A stretch of DNA of 64,000 bases, taken from positions 1,612,001 through 1,676,000 of the forward strand of contig NZ_AP018439.1 of assembly GCF_009937955.1 (NCBI RefSeq), read 5' to 3'. Origin of the DNA: Undibacterium sp. KW1 (GTDB lineage Bacteria; Pseudomonadota; Gammaproteobacteria; Burkholderiales; Burkholderiaceae_D). Numbering within the stretch: position 1 is the first letter of the stretch; every line of letters starts with the position of its first letter. The notes beneath the pieces are model-generated. The model was not told the DNA's origin and did no database searches. It saw nothing but the letters and a program-made list of their open reading frames with translations. The translations under genes and the position numbers were made by a program. Positions 35,824 to 45,844 of the stretch are shown one piece after another.

Positions 35824-36350
35824 GTAAAAAACAATTTTCGGTTGAACCATATTCCGTGTTGCGCGGTCATCAGAGTTTGAGGTCTGGTCTTGTTATTTTT
35901 GATTTCGGCTTCATTTCTGCTATTGAGATCAGGGCGAAGATCAAATTATTTAATTATTTGCTAAATAATTTGACAAGTTGGTGCGTTGCAAATCAGGGTT
36001 TTTGCCTCTTTTTTACCCAGTATTTGCCTAAAATTTATTCACTAAGTTGATATATGCACAGTCTTGGGCTGGAGTAAAGTACACCCGCGTGGTATAATTA
36101 AAGGCTTTCGATTCAAGGTCTTAGGTTGTTTCATTCTGGGCGAAGCTTTTTGCATTTGCGCAGGATGTGTTGTTTAGGTGAGCGTAATGCTCCTCCGAGT
36201 AACCCAAAACACTGGCGCTGAGACTCGGGAAGTCTGCAACAAACCAGATTTTGCTCTGCGATGCCGATCACAACAGATCTGCTGGCAGCGCATTTTCTTT
36301 TTTGTGATGTGCCCACAGGCGACTTCCTCAGTACCGGATGGTTTGATTCA
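35824..36350. promoter_or_regulatory. dnaG-rpoD intergenic leader with rpoD promoter
   Basis: No gene is supported in these 527 bases. TGGTATAAT at 36090-36098 is a perfect extended -10 and probably drives rpoD alone, leaving a leader of about 245 bases. In that leader CCGAGT (36195-36200) can pair with ACTCGG (36223-36228), and GAGC-GTAAT-GCTC forms a small hairpin just before. Whether these act in regulation is unknown. Confidence 0.55.
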
Positions 36351-39134
36351 ATGGCTAGCGCAATGAAGAAACCCGCGAAAACCCTGAAGTCCACTACGGT
36401 AACAAAAGCCGTGGCAAGCGCACCCAAAAAAGCGCCTGCCACTGCAACGAGCGAAGCGGTAAAAACCGCGGCAAGTGCTGGCACCAAGGCAAAGACGGCT
36501 GCAGCGTCTGTTGCACGGAGTACGAGTAGTAAGGCTGTGACTGTCAGTAAAACAGACAAAACAGCGGAGCAAAAAGGGGTTGCGAAAGACGTTAAAGCGC
36601 CTAAAGTGATAAAGACCTCACTGGCAGCCGAGACCGTCAAGGTGACGCAGGCAACAAAACAGGCAACAAGTAAAGCAGTATTGAAAACGGCAACAAAAGC
36701 CAAAGACACGGATGAAATATCCGCGTCTGCGACAAAAACGGCTGGTAAGGAAGTGAGCGGCAAGAATGCGACACCACCGGCAAAAAAAGGGAGTCAGCCA
36801 GCAGAAGCGGCCGAATCCCAGCTCAGTGGAAAAACCAGGAGTGCATCTGCAGCCCGGCCAGAACCAGTATCCGTATCATCGAAAGCTTCTGTGACAATTA
36901 ACAAAACCGATTCAAAGACAGTGACTAAGCCAACCAAGAATTCAGCGAAATCTGCACCAGAGGTGCAGGAAATCAAAACCGGTTCTGCGCCTACCGTAAG
37001 CCAGACGACCGATGCTGCGGTGCTTGCCGCGATTGACACATCCGGCTATGTATTGCCCGGGGTGAAGGTGCCTGGCCGCCGTGGTCGCAAGCCAAAAGAA
37101 TACCAGCCTGAGAATGAAGAAATCGCCGCACTCAATGCAGTAGAGCGCGCCGAGATGAAAGCCATAGACAAGGCCAAGGCAAAAGACCGCAAGGCCAAAG
37201 AAAAGGCTTTGCTCAAAGATGCCTTCTCTTCTGATCCTGAAGCGACAGAAGAAGAACTCGAGCGCCGTCGCCAGAAACTGAAAACCCTGATCAAACTGGG
37301 TAAGGACCGTGGCTACCTGACGTTTGCAGAAATCAACGATCATTTGCCAGAAAACGTTGTTGACCCTGAAGCCATCGAGGGCATCATCGGTACCTTCAAC
37401 GACATGGGCGTGGCCGTCTACGAGCAAGCCCCTGATGCTGAAACCCTGTTGTTATCGGATAACGTCGTCACTGTCACGACCGATGATGATGAGGTTGAGG
37501 CCGCTGCTGAGGCTGCACTGTCTACGGTTGACTCTGATTTTGGTCGCACCACTGACCCTGTGCGCATGTATATGCGTGAAATGGGTTCGGTCGAGTTGCT
37601 GACGCGCGAAGGCGAAATCGTCATCGCGAAGAAAATCGAAGAAGGCCTGAAAGACATGATACAGGCGATTTCTGCCTGTCCAACCACGATTGCAGAAATC
37701 CTCGCTGCGGCGGATCGTATCGCTGCCGATGAAATCAAGATCGATGAAATCGTCGATGGCCTGGTTGATCCGAATGCGGATGAGCAGGCTGCACCGGTAG
37801 TGGTCGCTGCTGCCGAAGAATCGTCTGAAGAAGATGAAGAGGACGAAGAGGAAGAAGAGGAAGAAGAAGACGATGATGGCGGTGCCGCTGGCGCAGCTGC
37901 AATCTCTGCTGAGCAACTCGAACAACTGAAGCGCGATGCTCTGGCAAAATTCGAAATCATTGCGACGAATTTTGACAAGATGCGCAAGTCCTACGAAAAG
38001 GAGGGCTATAACTCCAAGACTTACGTCAAGGCGCAGGAAGCGATTTCCGGTGAGCTGCTGGGCATACGCTTTACCGCAAAAGTCGTTGAAAAATTGTGCG
38101 ATACCTTGCGTGGTCAGGTTGATGAAGTCCGCCATGTAGAAAAACAGATACTCGAAGTGGTGGTCAATCGTTGCGGCATGCCACGTTCTCACTTCATCAA
38201 GGTTTTTCCTGGTAATGAAACCAATCTGAGCTGGGTGGAAGGCGAAGTGAATTCCGGTCATTCCTACAGTGCAGTGCTGGGCCGTAATATCCCTTCAGTG
38301 CAACAACTGCAGCAAAAACTGATAGACCTGCAATCCCGTGTCGTCCTGCCTTTGCCTGATCTGCGCAACATCAACAAAAAGATGTCTGCCGGTGAAATGA
38401 AGGCACGCAAAGCCAAGCGTGAAATGACAGAGGCCAACTTGCGTCTGGTGATTTCGATCGCCAAGAAATACACGAATCGTGGTTTGCAATTCCTGGATCT
38501 GATTCAGGAAGGCAATATCGGTTTGATGAAGGCAGTCGATAAGTTTGAATACCGTCGTGGTTATAAATTCTCGACCTATGCAACATGGTGGATACGTCAG
38601 GCCATTACCCGTTCTATCGCCGATCAGGCACGCACGATTCGTATTCCTGTGCATATGATAGAAACGATTAATAAAATGAATCGTATCTCGCGTCAGATTT
38701 TGCAAGAGACAGGTGTAGAGCCTGATCCTGCAACGCTGGCGATCAAGATGGAAATGCCGGAAGATAAAATTCGCAAGATCATGAAGATTGCGAAAGAGCC
38801 GATTTCCATGGAAACACCGATAGGCGACGATGATGATTCCCATCTGGGCGATTTCATCGAAGACAATCACACATTGGCGCCAGCCGATGCTGCCCTGCAC
38901 GCATCGATGCGCAATGTAGTAAAAGACGTGCTCGACTCCTTGACGCCGCGCGAAGCAAAAGTATTGCGCATGCGTTTTGGCGTTGAAATGTCCACGGATC
39001 ATACCCTCGAAGAAGTAGGTAAACAATTTGACGTGACCAGGGAACGTATTCGCCAGATAGAAGCCAAGGCTTTGCGAAAATTGCGCCATCCATCACGCTC
39101 GGATAAGCTCAAGAGCTTCCTCGAAGGTAATTAA
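36351..39134 (+). CDS. rpoD: RNA polymerase primary sigma factor RpoD (sigma-70) with a very long N-terminus
   Basis: A 927-residue primary sigma factor; E. coli RpoD is 613. Residues 1-230 are a low-complexity Lys/Ala/Thr/Ser-rich basic tail. Region 1.1 starts near 302 ([20 protein letters not shown]), 1.2 near 402 ([21 protein letters not shown]). The non-conserved region holds a pure acidic run of about 20 Asp/Glu near residues 490-510. Regions 2.1-2.4 run from about 695 ([38 protein letters not shown]), 3 follows, and region 4 ends the protein ([31 protein letters not shown]). The start at 36351 is preferred, with GGATGG nine bases upstream; ATG 36363 and an upstream frame to 36261 are alternatives. 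It ends the macromolecular synthesis block. Confidence 0.95.
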   Translation: MASAMKKPAKTLKSTTVTKAVASAPKKAPATATSEAVKTAASAGTKAKTAAASVARSTSSKAVTVSKTDKTAEQKGVAKDVKAPKVIKTSLAAETVKVTQATKQATSKAVLKTATKAKDTDEISASATKTAGKEVSGKNATPPAKKGSQPAEAAESQLSGKTRSASAARPEPVSVSSKASVTINKTDSKTVTKPTKNSAKSAPEVQEIKTGSAPTVSQTTDAAVLAAIDTSGYVLPGVKVPGRRGRKPKEYQPENEEIAALNAVERAEMKAIDKAKAKDRKAKEKALLKDAFSSDPEATEEELERRRQKLKTLIKLGKDRGYLTFAEINDHLPENVVDPEAIEGIIGTFNDMGVAVYEQAPDAETLLLSDNVVTVTTDDDEVEAAAEAALSTVDSDFGRTTDPVRMYMREMGSVELLTREGEIVIAKKIEEGLKDMIQAISACPTTIAEILAAADRIAADEIKIDEIVDGLVDPNADEQAAPVVVAAAEESSEEDEEDEEEEEEEEDDDGGAAGAAAISAEQLEQLKRDALAKFEIIATNFDKMRKSYEKEGYNSKTYVKAQEAISGELLGIRFTAKVVEKLCDTLRGQVDEVRHVEKQILEVVVNRCGMPRSHFIKVFPGNETNLSWVEGEVNSGHSYSAVLGRNIPSVQQLQQKLIDLQSRVVLPLPDLRNINKKMSAGEMKARKAKREMTEANLRLVISIAKKYTNRGLQFLDLIQEGNIGLMKAVDKFEYRRGYKFSTYATWWIRQAITRSIADQARTIRIPVHMIETINKMNRISRQILQETGVEPDPATLAIKMEMPEDKIRKIMKIAKEPISMETPIGDDDDSHLGDFIEDNHTLAPADAALHASMRNVVKDVLDSLTPREAKVLRMRFGVEMSTDHTLEEVGKQFDVTRERIRQIEAKALRKLRHPSRSDKLKSFLEGN

Positions 39135-39301
39135 TGTTATATAATGGGCGTCGGTTTTCCGGTGCCCATTGAAATTGTTGTGCTGAAATTTGGCGCAATT
39201 TTTTGCAGGCGGCATCACCTGGCTTTACCTGCAAAACCTGAAGTATTTTTCCAAACTGGATTAACCTCAGATTAAAGCAGGCAGAGCTTGCAGAAAGAAT
39301 T

Positions 39302-39378
<77 letters not shown>

Positions 39379-39384
39379 ACTACC

Positions 39385-40881
39385 ATGACTGATATCAAGT
39401 CCCCAGCTACATCCTCTGATGAGCAAGTTACCCCTACGGTAAAGTTTGCCGATTTTGGTCTTGCGCCAGAAATCTTGCGCGCCCTGACAGATCAGGGTTA
39501 TGTGCATCCAACTCCGATTCAGGAACAGGCTATTCCAGTTGTCTTGCAAGGCCGTGACGTGATGGGCGCCGCCCAGACCGGCACAGGCAAGACTGCAGGT
39601 TTTTCTCTGCCTATCATCCAGTTGTTGCTGGCGCATGCAAGCACCAGTGCTTCACCGGCCCGCCACCCTGTACGCGCACTGATCTTGACGCCGACCCGGG
39701 AGCTGGCTGACCAGGTCGCAGAAAACGTCAAAGCTTATTCCCGTCACACGCCTTTGCGTTCTACCGTCGTATTCGGTGGCATGGACATGGCACCGCAGAC
39801 GGCAATCTTGCGCAACGGCGTCGAGATAGTGATTGCCACGCCTGGCCGTTTGCTTGACCACGTACAGCAAAAAACCGTCAACCTGTCGCAGGTCCAGATA
39901 CTGGTCATGGACGAGGCTGACCGCATGCTGGACATGGGTTTCCTGCCTGACTTGCAGCGCATCATCAACCTGCTGCCCAAGAAGCGCCAGAACCTGATGT
40001 TCTCTGCGACGTTCTCGCAAGAGATCAAAAAACTCGCTGCCAGTTTCCTGACCAATCCGCAAACCATAGAAGTGGCACGCAGCAATGCTACTGCTGATAA
40101 TGTCACGCAGATTTTGTACAAGGTATCGACGGAAGAAAAGCGTGATGCAGTCTCCTTCATCATCCGTGAACGCGGCCTGAAGCAAGTCATCGTGTTTTCC
40201 AACACCAAGATTGGTGCGTCACGCCTGGCTGTTCATCTCGTCAAGCAAGGTGTCAAAGCATCTGCAATTCACGGTGACAAGTCACAGCAAGAACGTATGG
40301 CGGCACTTGAGGCTTTCAAGCAGGGTGAGGTTGAAGTGCTGGTGGCAACTGACGTGGCCGCACGCGGCCTTGATATTGCCGAACTGCCTTGCGTCATCAA
40401 TTTTGACTTGCCGTATAACGCCGAAGACTATGTCCACCGCATAGGCCGTACTGGTCGTGCCGGTGCCAAGGGTGACGCAATTTCCCTGCATACTGATCAG
40501 GATGAACGTCTGCTGATCGACATAGAAAAAATGATCAAGCAAAAAATCGTGCGCCTGAATCTGGCCGGTTTTGTTGCAACATCCGTGCATCAGTCAGAAC
40601 ATCGTGCACCGCGTGAACGTGGCGAGCAAGGCGATCGTTCAGGTCGTAGCGACCGCGCTGACAGGTCTGACCGTGGTGAAAGAAGCGAGCGGCCAGCGCG
40701 TAGCTATCAACCACCGAAAGAGAAGGTCGATCCCTGGTTCCTCAAGCCTTATGAGCCAAGTTCAGGTGCAAGTTCAAGCAGCAGCAATACGACAGCATCG
40801 ATGGCATCACCATCAAATGCCAGCGCACCAGCCAAGCCACAAAAACGTGCGGCTTTGTTGGGTGGGTTTCCTAAGAACTGA
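39385..40881 (+). CDS. rhlE: DEAD-box RNA helicase RhlE
   Basis: A 498-residue ATP-dependent RNA helicase of the RhlE group, involved in ribosome assembly and RNA turnover. Motifs in order: Q motif VHPTPIQEQAIP, Walker A AQTGTGKT, PTRELADQV, GG-x-TPGRLLD (ATPGRLLDH), DEAD as VMDEADRMLDMGF, SAT as FSATF, then VFSNTK, ATDVAARGLDI and HRIGRTGRAG. The C-terminal tail is low complexity: an RG/D/S-rich stretch (about 400-430) and a Ser-rich stretch, typical of beta-group RhlE. The ATG is only six bases after the tRNA CCA end and has no ribosome site of its own. Confidence 0.94.
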   Translation: MTDIKSPATSSDEQVTPTVKFADFGLAPEILRALTDQGYVHPTPIQEQAIPVVLQGRDVMGAAQTGTGKTAGFSLPIIQLLLAHASTSASPARHPVRALILTPTRELADQVAENVKAYSRHTPLRSTVVFGGMDMAPQTAILRNGVEIVIATPGRLLDHVQQKTVNLSQVQILVMDEADRMLDMGFLPDLQRIINLLPKKRQNLMFSATFSQEIKKLAASFLTNPQTIEVARSNATADNVTQILYKVSTEEKRDAVSFIIRERGLKQVIVFSNTKIGASRLAVHLVKQGVKASAIHGDKSQQERMAALEAFKQGEVEVLVATDVAARGLDIAELPCVINFDLPYNAEDYVHRIGRTGRAGAKGDAISLHTDQDERLLIDIEKMIKQKIVRLNLAGFVATSVHQSEHRAPRERGEQGDRSGRSDRADRSDRGERSERPARSYQPPKEKVDPWFLKPYEPSSGASSSSSNTTASMASPSNASAPAKPQKRAALLGGFPKN

Positions 40882-40927
40882 TTTGGATTTGGCAAGGTTG
40901 ACGACTTTGCTGAATGTATATGTGATG

Positions 40928-41047
40928 TCGTAGGTTGGGCCGGGTGTCGCTACGCTACGTTTTATCAGCCCAACCCCCGGCGTTTAAATGACGTATACGT
41001 TTATTGAGGCACAGTGTTGGGCAGATGAAGCGTTGCCCAACCTACGA
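40928..41047. repeat. REP-like palindromic element
   Basis: TCGTAGGTTGGGC at 40928-40940 is the exact reverse complement of 41035-41047. Between them are internal TTGGGC / GCCCAA dyads. The GTAGGTTGGG-type element is a known dispersed palindrome in many proteobacteria. It separates the converging rhlE and ornithine cyclodeaminase genes. Confidence 0.75.
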
Positions 41048-41061
41048 GGCCTAGCCGAACC

Positions 41062-42006
41062 TCAATATTGTCTCCCCCACACCAAATTCGCTGCACACAA
41101 ATCCTCAATCGCCGTTCCCACTGATTTAAATAAAGTGATCTCGGCATTGCTCTTGCGCCCCAGATGCTTGTCGGCGCAAAGCTCTGCCAGCTCCGCAACA
41201 ATCGCTGATTTTGCCAGGCTGCCATTCGCCAGGGTTTGTGTGATATCTCCTGCCTCGGCCAGGGCGCCTGCATAAGTATCGACAAACACGGTGGCTCTGC
41301 TCATCAGATCATCATCCACTTCACGCATATCTGGCTTGAAACCGCCTACCAGATCAAGATGTGTTCCCGCTTTGACATAGTCACTCAACACGACCGGTGT
41401 CTTGCTGGTGGTCGCGCAACTAATGATGTCGGCTTCATGGCATGCTGCTGCCAGGTCTTCCCTGACATGCACCCTGATATGCGCGGGAAATTCTGCATGC
41501 TCGCGGATTATTTTTGCGGCACCTGCTGACTTCTCAACGGATCTGCCCCAGATGCTGATATCAGTAATTGCCCTGGTCTGGCAATGTGCAATCGCGACAT
41601 GGGGTGCCAGGCTGCCGTTGCCAACCAACAGCAAATGTCGTGCATCGTGCCGGGATGCATAAGAAGACGCAAGGGCAGAGGCCGCAGCGGTGCGCCGCAA
41701 AGTCAATTCTTCACCATCCATCAAGGCCAGCGGTGTACCTGTTTTGGCATCAAATAAAACAAAGACTGCGTGCACGGTTGGTGCATCTGTATTCTTTGGT
41801 GCTACCGTTACCAGCTTCACTCCGAGTTGCCCCTGCGGCTGCCAGACTGGCATCAGCAGCAGACTGGAACTGTCTGCTTCAGACAGGCTGTGTGCATGCC
41901 GTTTCGGGGAGATTATCTCTTGCGTAAATGCCAGGCGTAAAGCAGGTATCAGTTTTGCATAGGGCAGGGCAATGCTGACTTGTTCTTTGGTGAAATAGGG
42001 GATCAT
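41062..42006 (-). CDS. Ornithine cyclodeaminase / mu-crystallin family protein
   Basis: A 314-residue NAD(P)-dependent enzyme of the ornithine cyclodeaminase / mu-crystallin family. The N-terminal substrate domain includes GVKLVTVAPKN (with the Lys that helps bind the amino acid carboxylate) and TALMDGEELTLRRTAAASALAS-type helix (ALMDGEELTLRRTAA). The Rossmann domain reads LLLVGNGSLAPHVAIAH, where an unusual GNGSLA replaces the common GTGxQA. A later DLVGGFKPDMREVDDDL carries the usual Asp. Members deaminate ornithine to proline or reduce pyrroline-2-carboxylate or ketimines; which one applies cannot be told. Solitary gene, convergent with rhlE. Confidence 0.87.
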   Translation of the reverse strand: MIPYFTKEQVSIALPYAKLIPALRLAFTQEIISPKRHAHSLSEADSSSLLLMPVWQPQGQLGVKLVTVAPKNTDAPTVHAVFVLFDAKTGTPLALMDGEELTLRRTAAASALASSYASRHDARHLLLVGNGSLAPHVAIAHCQTRAITDISIWGRSVEKSAGAAKIIREHAEFPAHIRVHVREDLAAACHEADIISCATTSKTPVVLSDYVKAGTHLDLVGGFKPDMREVDDDLMSRATVFVDTYAGALAEAGDITQTLANGSLAKSAIVAELAELCADKHLGRKSNAEITLFKSVGTAIEDLCAANLVWGRQY

Positions 42007-42391
42007 GTCGTGTAATTGGAAACTTGCTATGGTTGGATGCGCAATTTTTTATTGTAAGGGCATATGTATTTTGCATTCAATGATGTAATGCCTGAACATG
42101 GCAGATACATCATTTTTATTAAACGCCAACTCTCTTCATGCGGTTTGCCCTCTCTTGAGAAAAGCAGTGCTTGTCAATCAGGCAAAACTTAGTCCTGAGT
42201 TTTCTTTACTCCCTCTTAAAATGCACTATAGTGGCTCAGTAAGCTTGCACGCTATGTATCAAAGCCAGATATATCAGCGGCGGCATTTTGATTCAAGTCT
42301 TCTATAAGATATAATATGGAAGTATATTGAAAGCTTGGTGTCACATAATGATGTTAAGCTTAATTCACTCTTGCTTTTGCAAGCCGAGCAC
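42007..42391. promoter_or_regulatory. Intergenic region with promoter for the DUF3579 gene
   Basis: No gene supported. TTGATT (42288-42293) and a perfect TATAAT (42313-42318) are 19 bases apart and would start transcription about 65 bases before the DUF3579 ATG. The rest also holds the outward promoter of the ornithine cyclodeaminase gene, not resolved by eye. Confidence 0.45.
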
Positions 42392-42724
42392 ATGGCCGAT
42401 TCCAAAGAAACGCAACAAGTACGCGAGTTTTTCATCCAGGGTATTACCAGCGATGGAAAACAATTTCGCCCCAGCGACTGGGCAGAGCGCCTGTGCGGAG
42501 CCATGTCCTGTTTCAGCCCTGATGGTGGCAGAAATTCACACTTGCAGTATTCACCTTATGTACGCCCCATCTTGTTGAATGGTGTGCGTTCTGTCGTGGT
42601 GAATGAAGCTATACGTGAAATTGAACCACTGGCTTATCATTTTGTTCTCAGTTTCGCCAAAGATAATGATTTGCAAATTATCGATGCCTGTCTGTTGCCT
42701 GATGAGCCCAAGGCTGGTAAATAA
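42392..42724 (+). CDS. DUF3579 domain-containing protein
   Basis: A 110-residue soluble protein, full-length DUF3579. Characteristic segments: FFIQGITSDGKQFRPSDWAERLCGAMSCF, the YSPYVRPILLNGVRSVVVN core and KDNDLQIIDACLLPDE. The family is common in betaproteobacteria and its function is unknown. ATG 42392 is preferred to an in-frame ATG 57 bases upstream because the family begins close to here, though the ribosome site is weak. A TATAAT box lies upstream at 42313. Confidence 0.87.
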   Translation: MADSKETQQVREFFIQGITSDGKQFRPSDWAERLCGAMSCFSPDGGRNSHLQYSPYVRPILLNGVRSVVVNEAIREIEPLAYHFVLSFAKDNDLQIIDACLLPDEPKAGK

Positions 42725-42773
42725 ATCACATCATGCCTGATGCTGGATCAAATCAGCTTCATGTCTTGCACTT

Positions 42774-43685
42774 TCACACTGTCTGGTCTTGAAACGCTTC
42801 TATCACTTGCTGCCTTAACCAGCGATTGGCCGGGTCATTTTCCACATTCTGGTGCCAGTACAAATACACATCCCACGAAGGCATGGCTGCCGGTAGCGGC
42901 AATATCTGGTTGTTAAACTGCTCATTCGCGATGCGTGCATAGCCTTCCGGCATGGTCAGCAGTAAATCAGTCTGGCTGACTACCCGGCAAGCCGCAAAAT
43001 AATGCTGACAGCGCAGGCGTATGCGTCTTTGCAAGCCCAGGCGGCTCAGTTCAAAGTCTTCCAGACCCATGCCTTTGCGGCGTGAACTGGCAAGTATGTG
43101 TTCTGCCTGCATATAGGTGTCCAGATTCAGCTTGCCTTGTATGATGGGGTGATCACGCCGCGCCAGAACCACGGTATTGCCTTGCACTACCTTCTGGCGG
43201 TGTATTTCATTTGGTAATGGCAATAGCATGTCAATCGCCAGATCCAGGCTGCCAGCCGCCAGTTCACTGACCAGTTCCCGTCTTTCTACCTGTATCGCTG
43301 CCAGATTGATTTGCGGTGCCTGCCGCGTGATGCTTTCCATCAGTGGCGGCAAGGCAGTCGATTCCAACACATCACGCAAGGCCAGATTGAACTGTTTGGT
43401 CGCCAGTGCCGGGTCAAACTTGTCATTCTCTGTGAGTGTCACTTCCAGCCCGCGCAGCGCTTGCCGCACCGGTTCTATGATGCTGCGTGCCAGCGGGGTC
43501 GAAACCATCATCTGGCCCTGGCGTACAAACAGCGGGTCATTGAACAATTGCCGCAGGCGGTTCAAGGCATGGCTGATGGCTGGCTGGGTCAGATTCAGTT
43601 GCTGGCTGGCGCGGGTCACGCTGCCTTCGGAATAGATGGCAACAAAGACAGTGAACAGGTTTAAATCGACGCGGGATAAATGCAT
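42774..43685 (-). CDS. LysR-type transcriptional regulator
   Basis: A 303-residue LysR regulator. N-terminal HTH: LNLFTVFVAIYSEGSVTRASQQLNLTQPAISHALNRLRQLF, with the typical FVRQG-x-MV follow-up; the periplasmic-binding-like effector domain covers about 90-300. It is divergent from the histidine phosphatase gene that heads the five-gene acyl-CoA operon, with 101 bases between, so control of that operon is the natural inference. The AT-rich spacer offers several T-N11-A candidates; none stands out. Confidence 0.93.
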   Translation of the reverse strand: MHLSRVDLNLFTVFVAIYSEGSVTRASQQLNLTQPAISHALNRLRQLFNDPLFVRQGQMMVSTPLARSIIEPVRQALRGLEVTLTENDKFDPALATKQFNLALRDVLESTALPPLMESITRQAPQINLAAIQVERRELVSELAAGSLDLAIDMLLPLPNEIHRQKVVQGNTVVLARRDHPIIQGKLNLDTYMQAEHILASSRRKGMGLEDFELSRLGLQRRIRLRCQHYFAACRVVSQTDLLLTMPEGYARIANEQFNNQILPLPAAMPSWDVYLYWHQNVENDPANRWLRQQVIEAFQDQTV

Positions 43686-43786
43686 GGAATTAATTAATCT
43701 TGATAATAACTATTCATTTGATCAATTATAGTGCCGGGCTTACACTTTGTTCATCAATTTATCAGTGATATCTCACAGAGGAAGTA

Positions 43787-44518
43787 ATGGCAGCTTTATA
43801 TCTGGTCAGGCACGGGCAGGCTTCATTCGGCAACCAGAACTATGACCAATTGTCTGAACTGGGCGAACAGCAGGCGAGGCACTTGGGCCGCTGGTGGGCA
43901 GCGCGTGATATGCAGGTGTCAAGGGTAGTAACGGGCGCGTTGAAACGGCACCAGCAGACTGCGCAAGCCTGTCTGTCCGAAATGCTGCAACAGGATGTTG
44001 ATGGGCTGGATACCTCTGCCTGGCATTGCGATGCCGGTTTCAATGAGTACAACCATCATGAAGTGCTGGCGCGGCATGTCCCCGCTTTTGATGATCCGGC
44101 AGCGGTCAAACATTTCCTCATGAATACGCCGAATGGCAAGCAGGCCTTCCAGGATATTTTTGCCCAGGCGATCAGCCGCTGGATGTCAGGCGAACATGAT
44201 GCTGAGTATGTAGAAAGCTGGAACGAATTCCGCCAGCGTTGCGTCGTTGCCATGCACAAGCAACTGGCAATTGCGGATGATGCCAAGAACATCGTCGTCT
44301 TCACTTCTGGCGGCACGATCTCGGCCTTATGCCAGCATGTACTGGGTTTTCCTGATCCACGTTTTGCTGAACTCAACTGGTCGCTGGTGAATAGTGCGGT
44401 CACGCGCTTCCATTTGCAGCCGACAGCTGAAGGCATATTGCGCCCAGCTTTGGCTTATCTGAATAATTTTTCACATCTTGAAGTATTGAACAACCCCAAA
44501 GCAATTACCTACGTTTAA
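43787..44518 (+). CDS. Histidine phosphatase family protein
   Basis: A 243-residue member of the histidine phosphatase (phosphoglycerate mutase-like) superfamily. The phosphoacceptor motif LVRHGQASF (RHG) is at residues 7-9; a second Arg in RVVTGALKRHQQTA and the downstream His in FTSGGTISAL (with the family's usual GH replaced by GG) need checking for activity. GAGGAAGTA sits right before the ATG. First gene of an acyl-CoA operon (SDR, thioesterase, dehydrogenase, ligase follow with 30-135 base gaps). Phosphatases of this type often accompany ACAD10/11-like dehydrogenases. Confidence 0.88.
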   Translation: MAALYLVRHGQASFGNQNYDQLSELGEQQARHLGRWWAARDMQVSRVVTGALKRHQQTAQACLSEMLQQDVDGLDTSAWHCDAGFNEYNHHEVLARHVPAFDDPAAVKHFLMNTPNGKQAFQDIFAQAISRWMSGEHDAEYVESWNEFRQRCVVAMHKQLAIADDAKNIVVFTSGGTISALCQHVLGFPDPRFAELNWSLVNSAVTRFHLQPTAEGILRPALAYLNNFSHLEVLNNPKAITYV

Positions 44519-44547
44519 AAAAACAAGAGAGACGAGAGAGACAAGAC

Positions 44548-45312
44548 ATGACAGCAATGTTTGATTTGACCGGCAAGGTCGCACTGGTCACCGGTGCCAG
44601 CCGTGGCATAGGCGAGGCCGTCGCCAAAACCCTGGCTGCCAACGGTGCCTATGTCATCGTGAGTAGCCGCAAGGCAGAAGCTTGCGAAGCCGTGGTGGCT
44701 GCGATTATTGCCGCTGGCGGCAAGGCAGAAGCACGCGCCTGCCATATTGGTGAAATGGCACAGATTGATGCCCTGTTTGCCGACATTACTGCAGCGCATG
44801 GCAAGCTCAATATCCTGGTCAATAATGCTGCCACCAATCCGCACTTTGGGCATATCACCGAGACCGATGTCAGCGCATTCCAGAAGACGGTTGATGTCAA
44901 TATACGTGGCTATTTCTTCATGTCTTCAGCAGGTGCCAAACTGATGGCAAAACATGGTGGTGGCAGCATCATCAATGTGGCTTCTGTCAACGGCGTAGTG
45001 CCTGGTGCCATGCAAGGAATTTACTCCATCACCAAAGCAGCAGTCATCGCCATGACCAAATCCTTCGCACAGGAGTGCGCGCCCATGGGCGTGCGCGTGA
45101 ATGCCTTACTGCCAGGCGCGACCGATACCAAGTTTGCCTCGGCCCTGTTCCACAATCCCGTCATTCTCGAAAAAGTGCTGACCCGCATACCCATGAAACG
45201 TATTGCCGAACCTGACGAAATGGCGGGCACGGTCTTGTACCTGGCATCGAATGCATCCAGCTATACCACTGGTGCCTGCATCAATGTTGATGGCGGTTAT
45301 CTGGTTAGTTAA
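44548..45312 (+). CDS. SDR family oxidoreductase
   Basis: A 254-residue classical short-chain dehydrogenase. Cofactor motif TGASRGIG (residues about 15-22), NNAAT, the catalytic Ser in INVASVNG and YxxxK in GIYSITKAA; the C-terminus ends in the usual GACINVDGGYL. SRK after the second strand suggests NADP(H) preference. It lies second in the operon; by position it would reduce or oxidise a hydroxyacyl or ketoacyl intermediate, comparable to LvaD of levulinate catabolism, but substrate is inference. Confidence 0.92.
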   Translation: MTAMFDLTGKVALVTGASRGIGEAVAKTLAANGAYVIVSSRKAEACEAVVAAIIAAGGKAEARACHIGEMAQIDALFADITAAHGKLNILVNNAATNPHFGHITETDVSAFQKTVDVNIRGYFFMSSAGAKLMAKHGGGSIINVASVNGVVPGAMQGIYSITKAAVIAMTKSFAQECAPMGVRVNALLPGATDTKFASALFHNPVILEKVLTRIPMKRIAEPDEMAGTVLYLASNASSYTTGACINVDGGYLVS

Positions 45313-45336
45313 TGGGATAACAAACAAGACACGATC

Positions 45337-45786
45337 ATGAAACCTGCATACGAGGCTAGCAATCCAGATTACGCAGTGCAACTGAAGAGTCTGGTGCTGT
45401 CCATGCCCATGGCGCAATGGCTGGGCATAGAGTTTGTAAAGGTGGAGCCGGGTGAAGTAGAGCTGGAGATTGCCTGTCGTGAAGAACTCAGTTTCGCACC
45501 CGGGAAGATGCAGGCCACAGCCATCTTTGCAGCCGCAGACTTTGCAGGCATCTCTGCCGCTGGCACTCTGTTACTAGCAGGCTGGATCAACGCCAGTATC
45601 GATAGTAATTTAAAGATAGTCGCTCCTGCTGATGGTGAAAAATTGCGGGCACGCGGGCGTGTTGTTTCAAACGGGAAGTTGTTAACCGTCAGCGCCGCAG
45701 AGGTTTTTTCTGTACGCAATGGCGAAGAAGTTTTATGTGCAACAGCATTGCTGACAGCGCGCAACATCGAACTACAAAGAAAGTAA
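45337..45786 (+). CDS. PaaI-type hotdog thioesterase
   Basis: A 149-residue hotdog-fold protein of the PaaI/YigI class. The central helix region LSFAPGKMQATAIFAAADFAGISAAGTLL and the strand INASIDSNLKIVAPADGEKLRARGRVV are typical, though the HGG motif of the best-known members is replaced by PGKMQA. It probably frees CoA from stalled acyl-CoA intermediates of the operon. It starts 24 bases after the SDR stop. Confidence 0.87.
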   Translation: MKPAYEASNPDYAVQLKSLVLSMPMAQWLGIEFVKVEPGEVELEIACREELSFAPGKMQATAIFAAADFAGISAAGTLLLAGWINASIDSNLKIVAPADGEKLRARGRVVSNGKLLTVSAAEVFSVRNGEEVLCATALLTARNIELQRK

Positions 45787-45844
45787 AACGGACATTTCCA
45801 TGTCCATTTGAGCAAACTGAACAAACAAGGAAAAAGGACATATC

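Noticed and set aside
37811..37880. GAA/GAG-rich tandem-like DNA in rpoD
   Set aside because: It is the coding sequence of the acidic run in RpoD, with mixed codons, not an independent repeat.
38295..39089. Long open frame (264 codons) opposite rpoD
   Set aside because: It is the mirror of a highly conserved sigma-70 coding region; codon bias explains the lack of stops, and there is no ribosome site or family resemblance.
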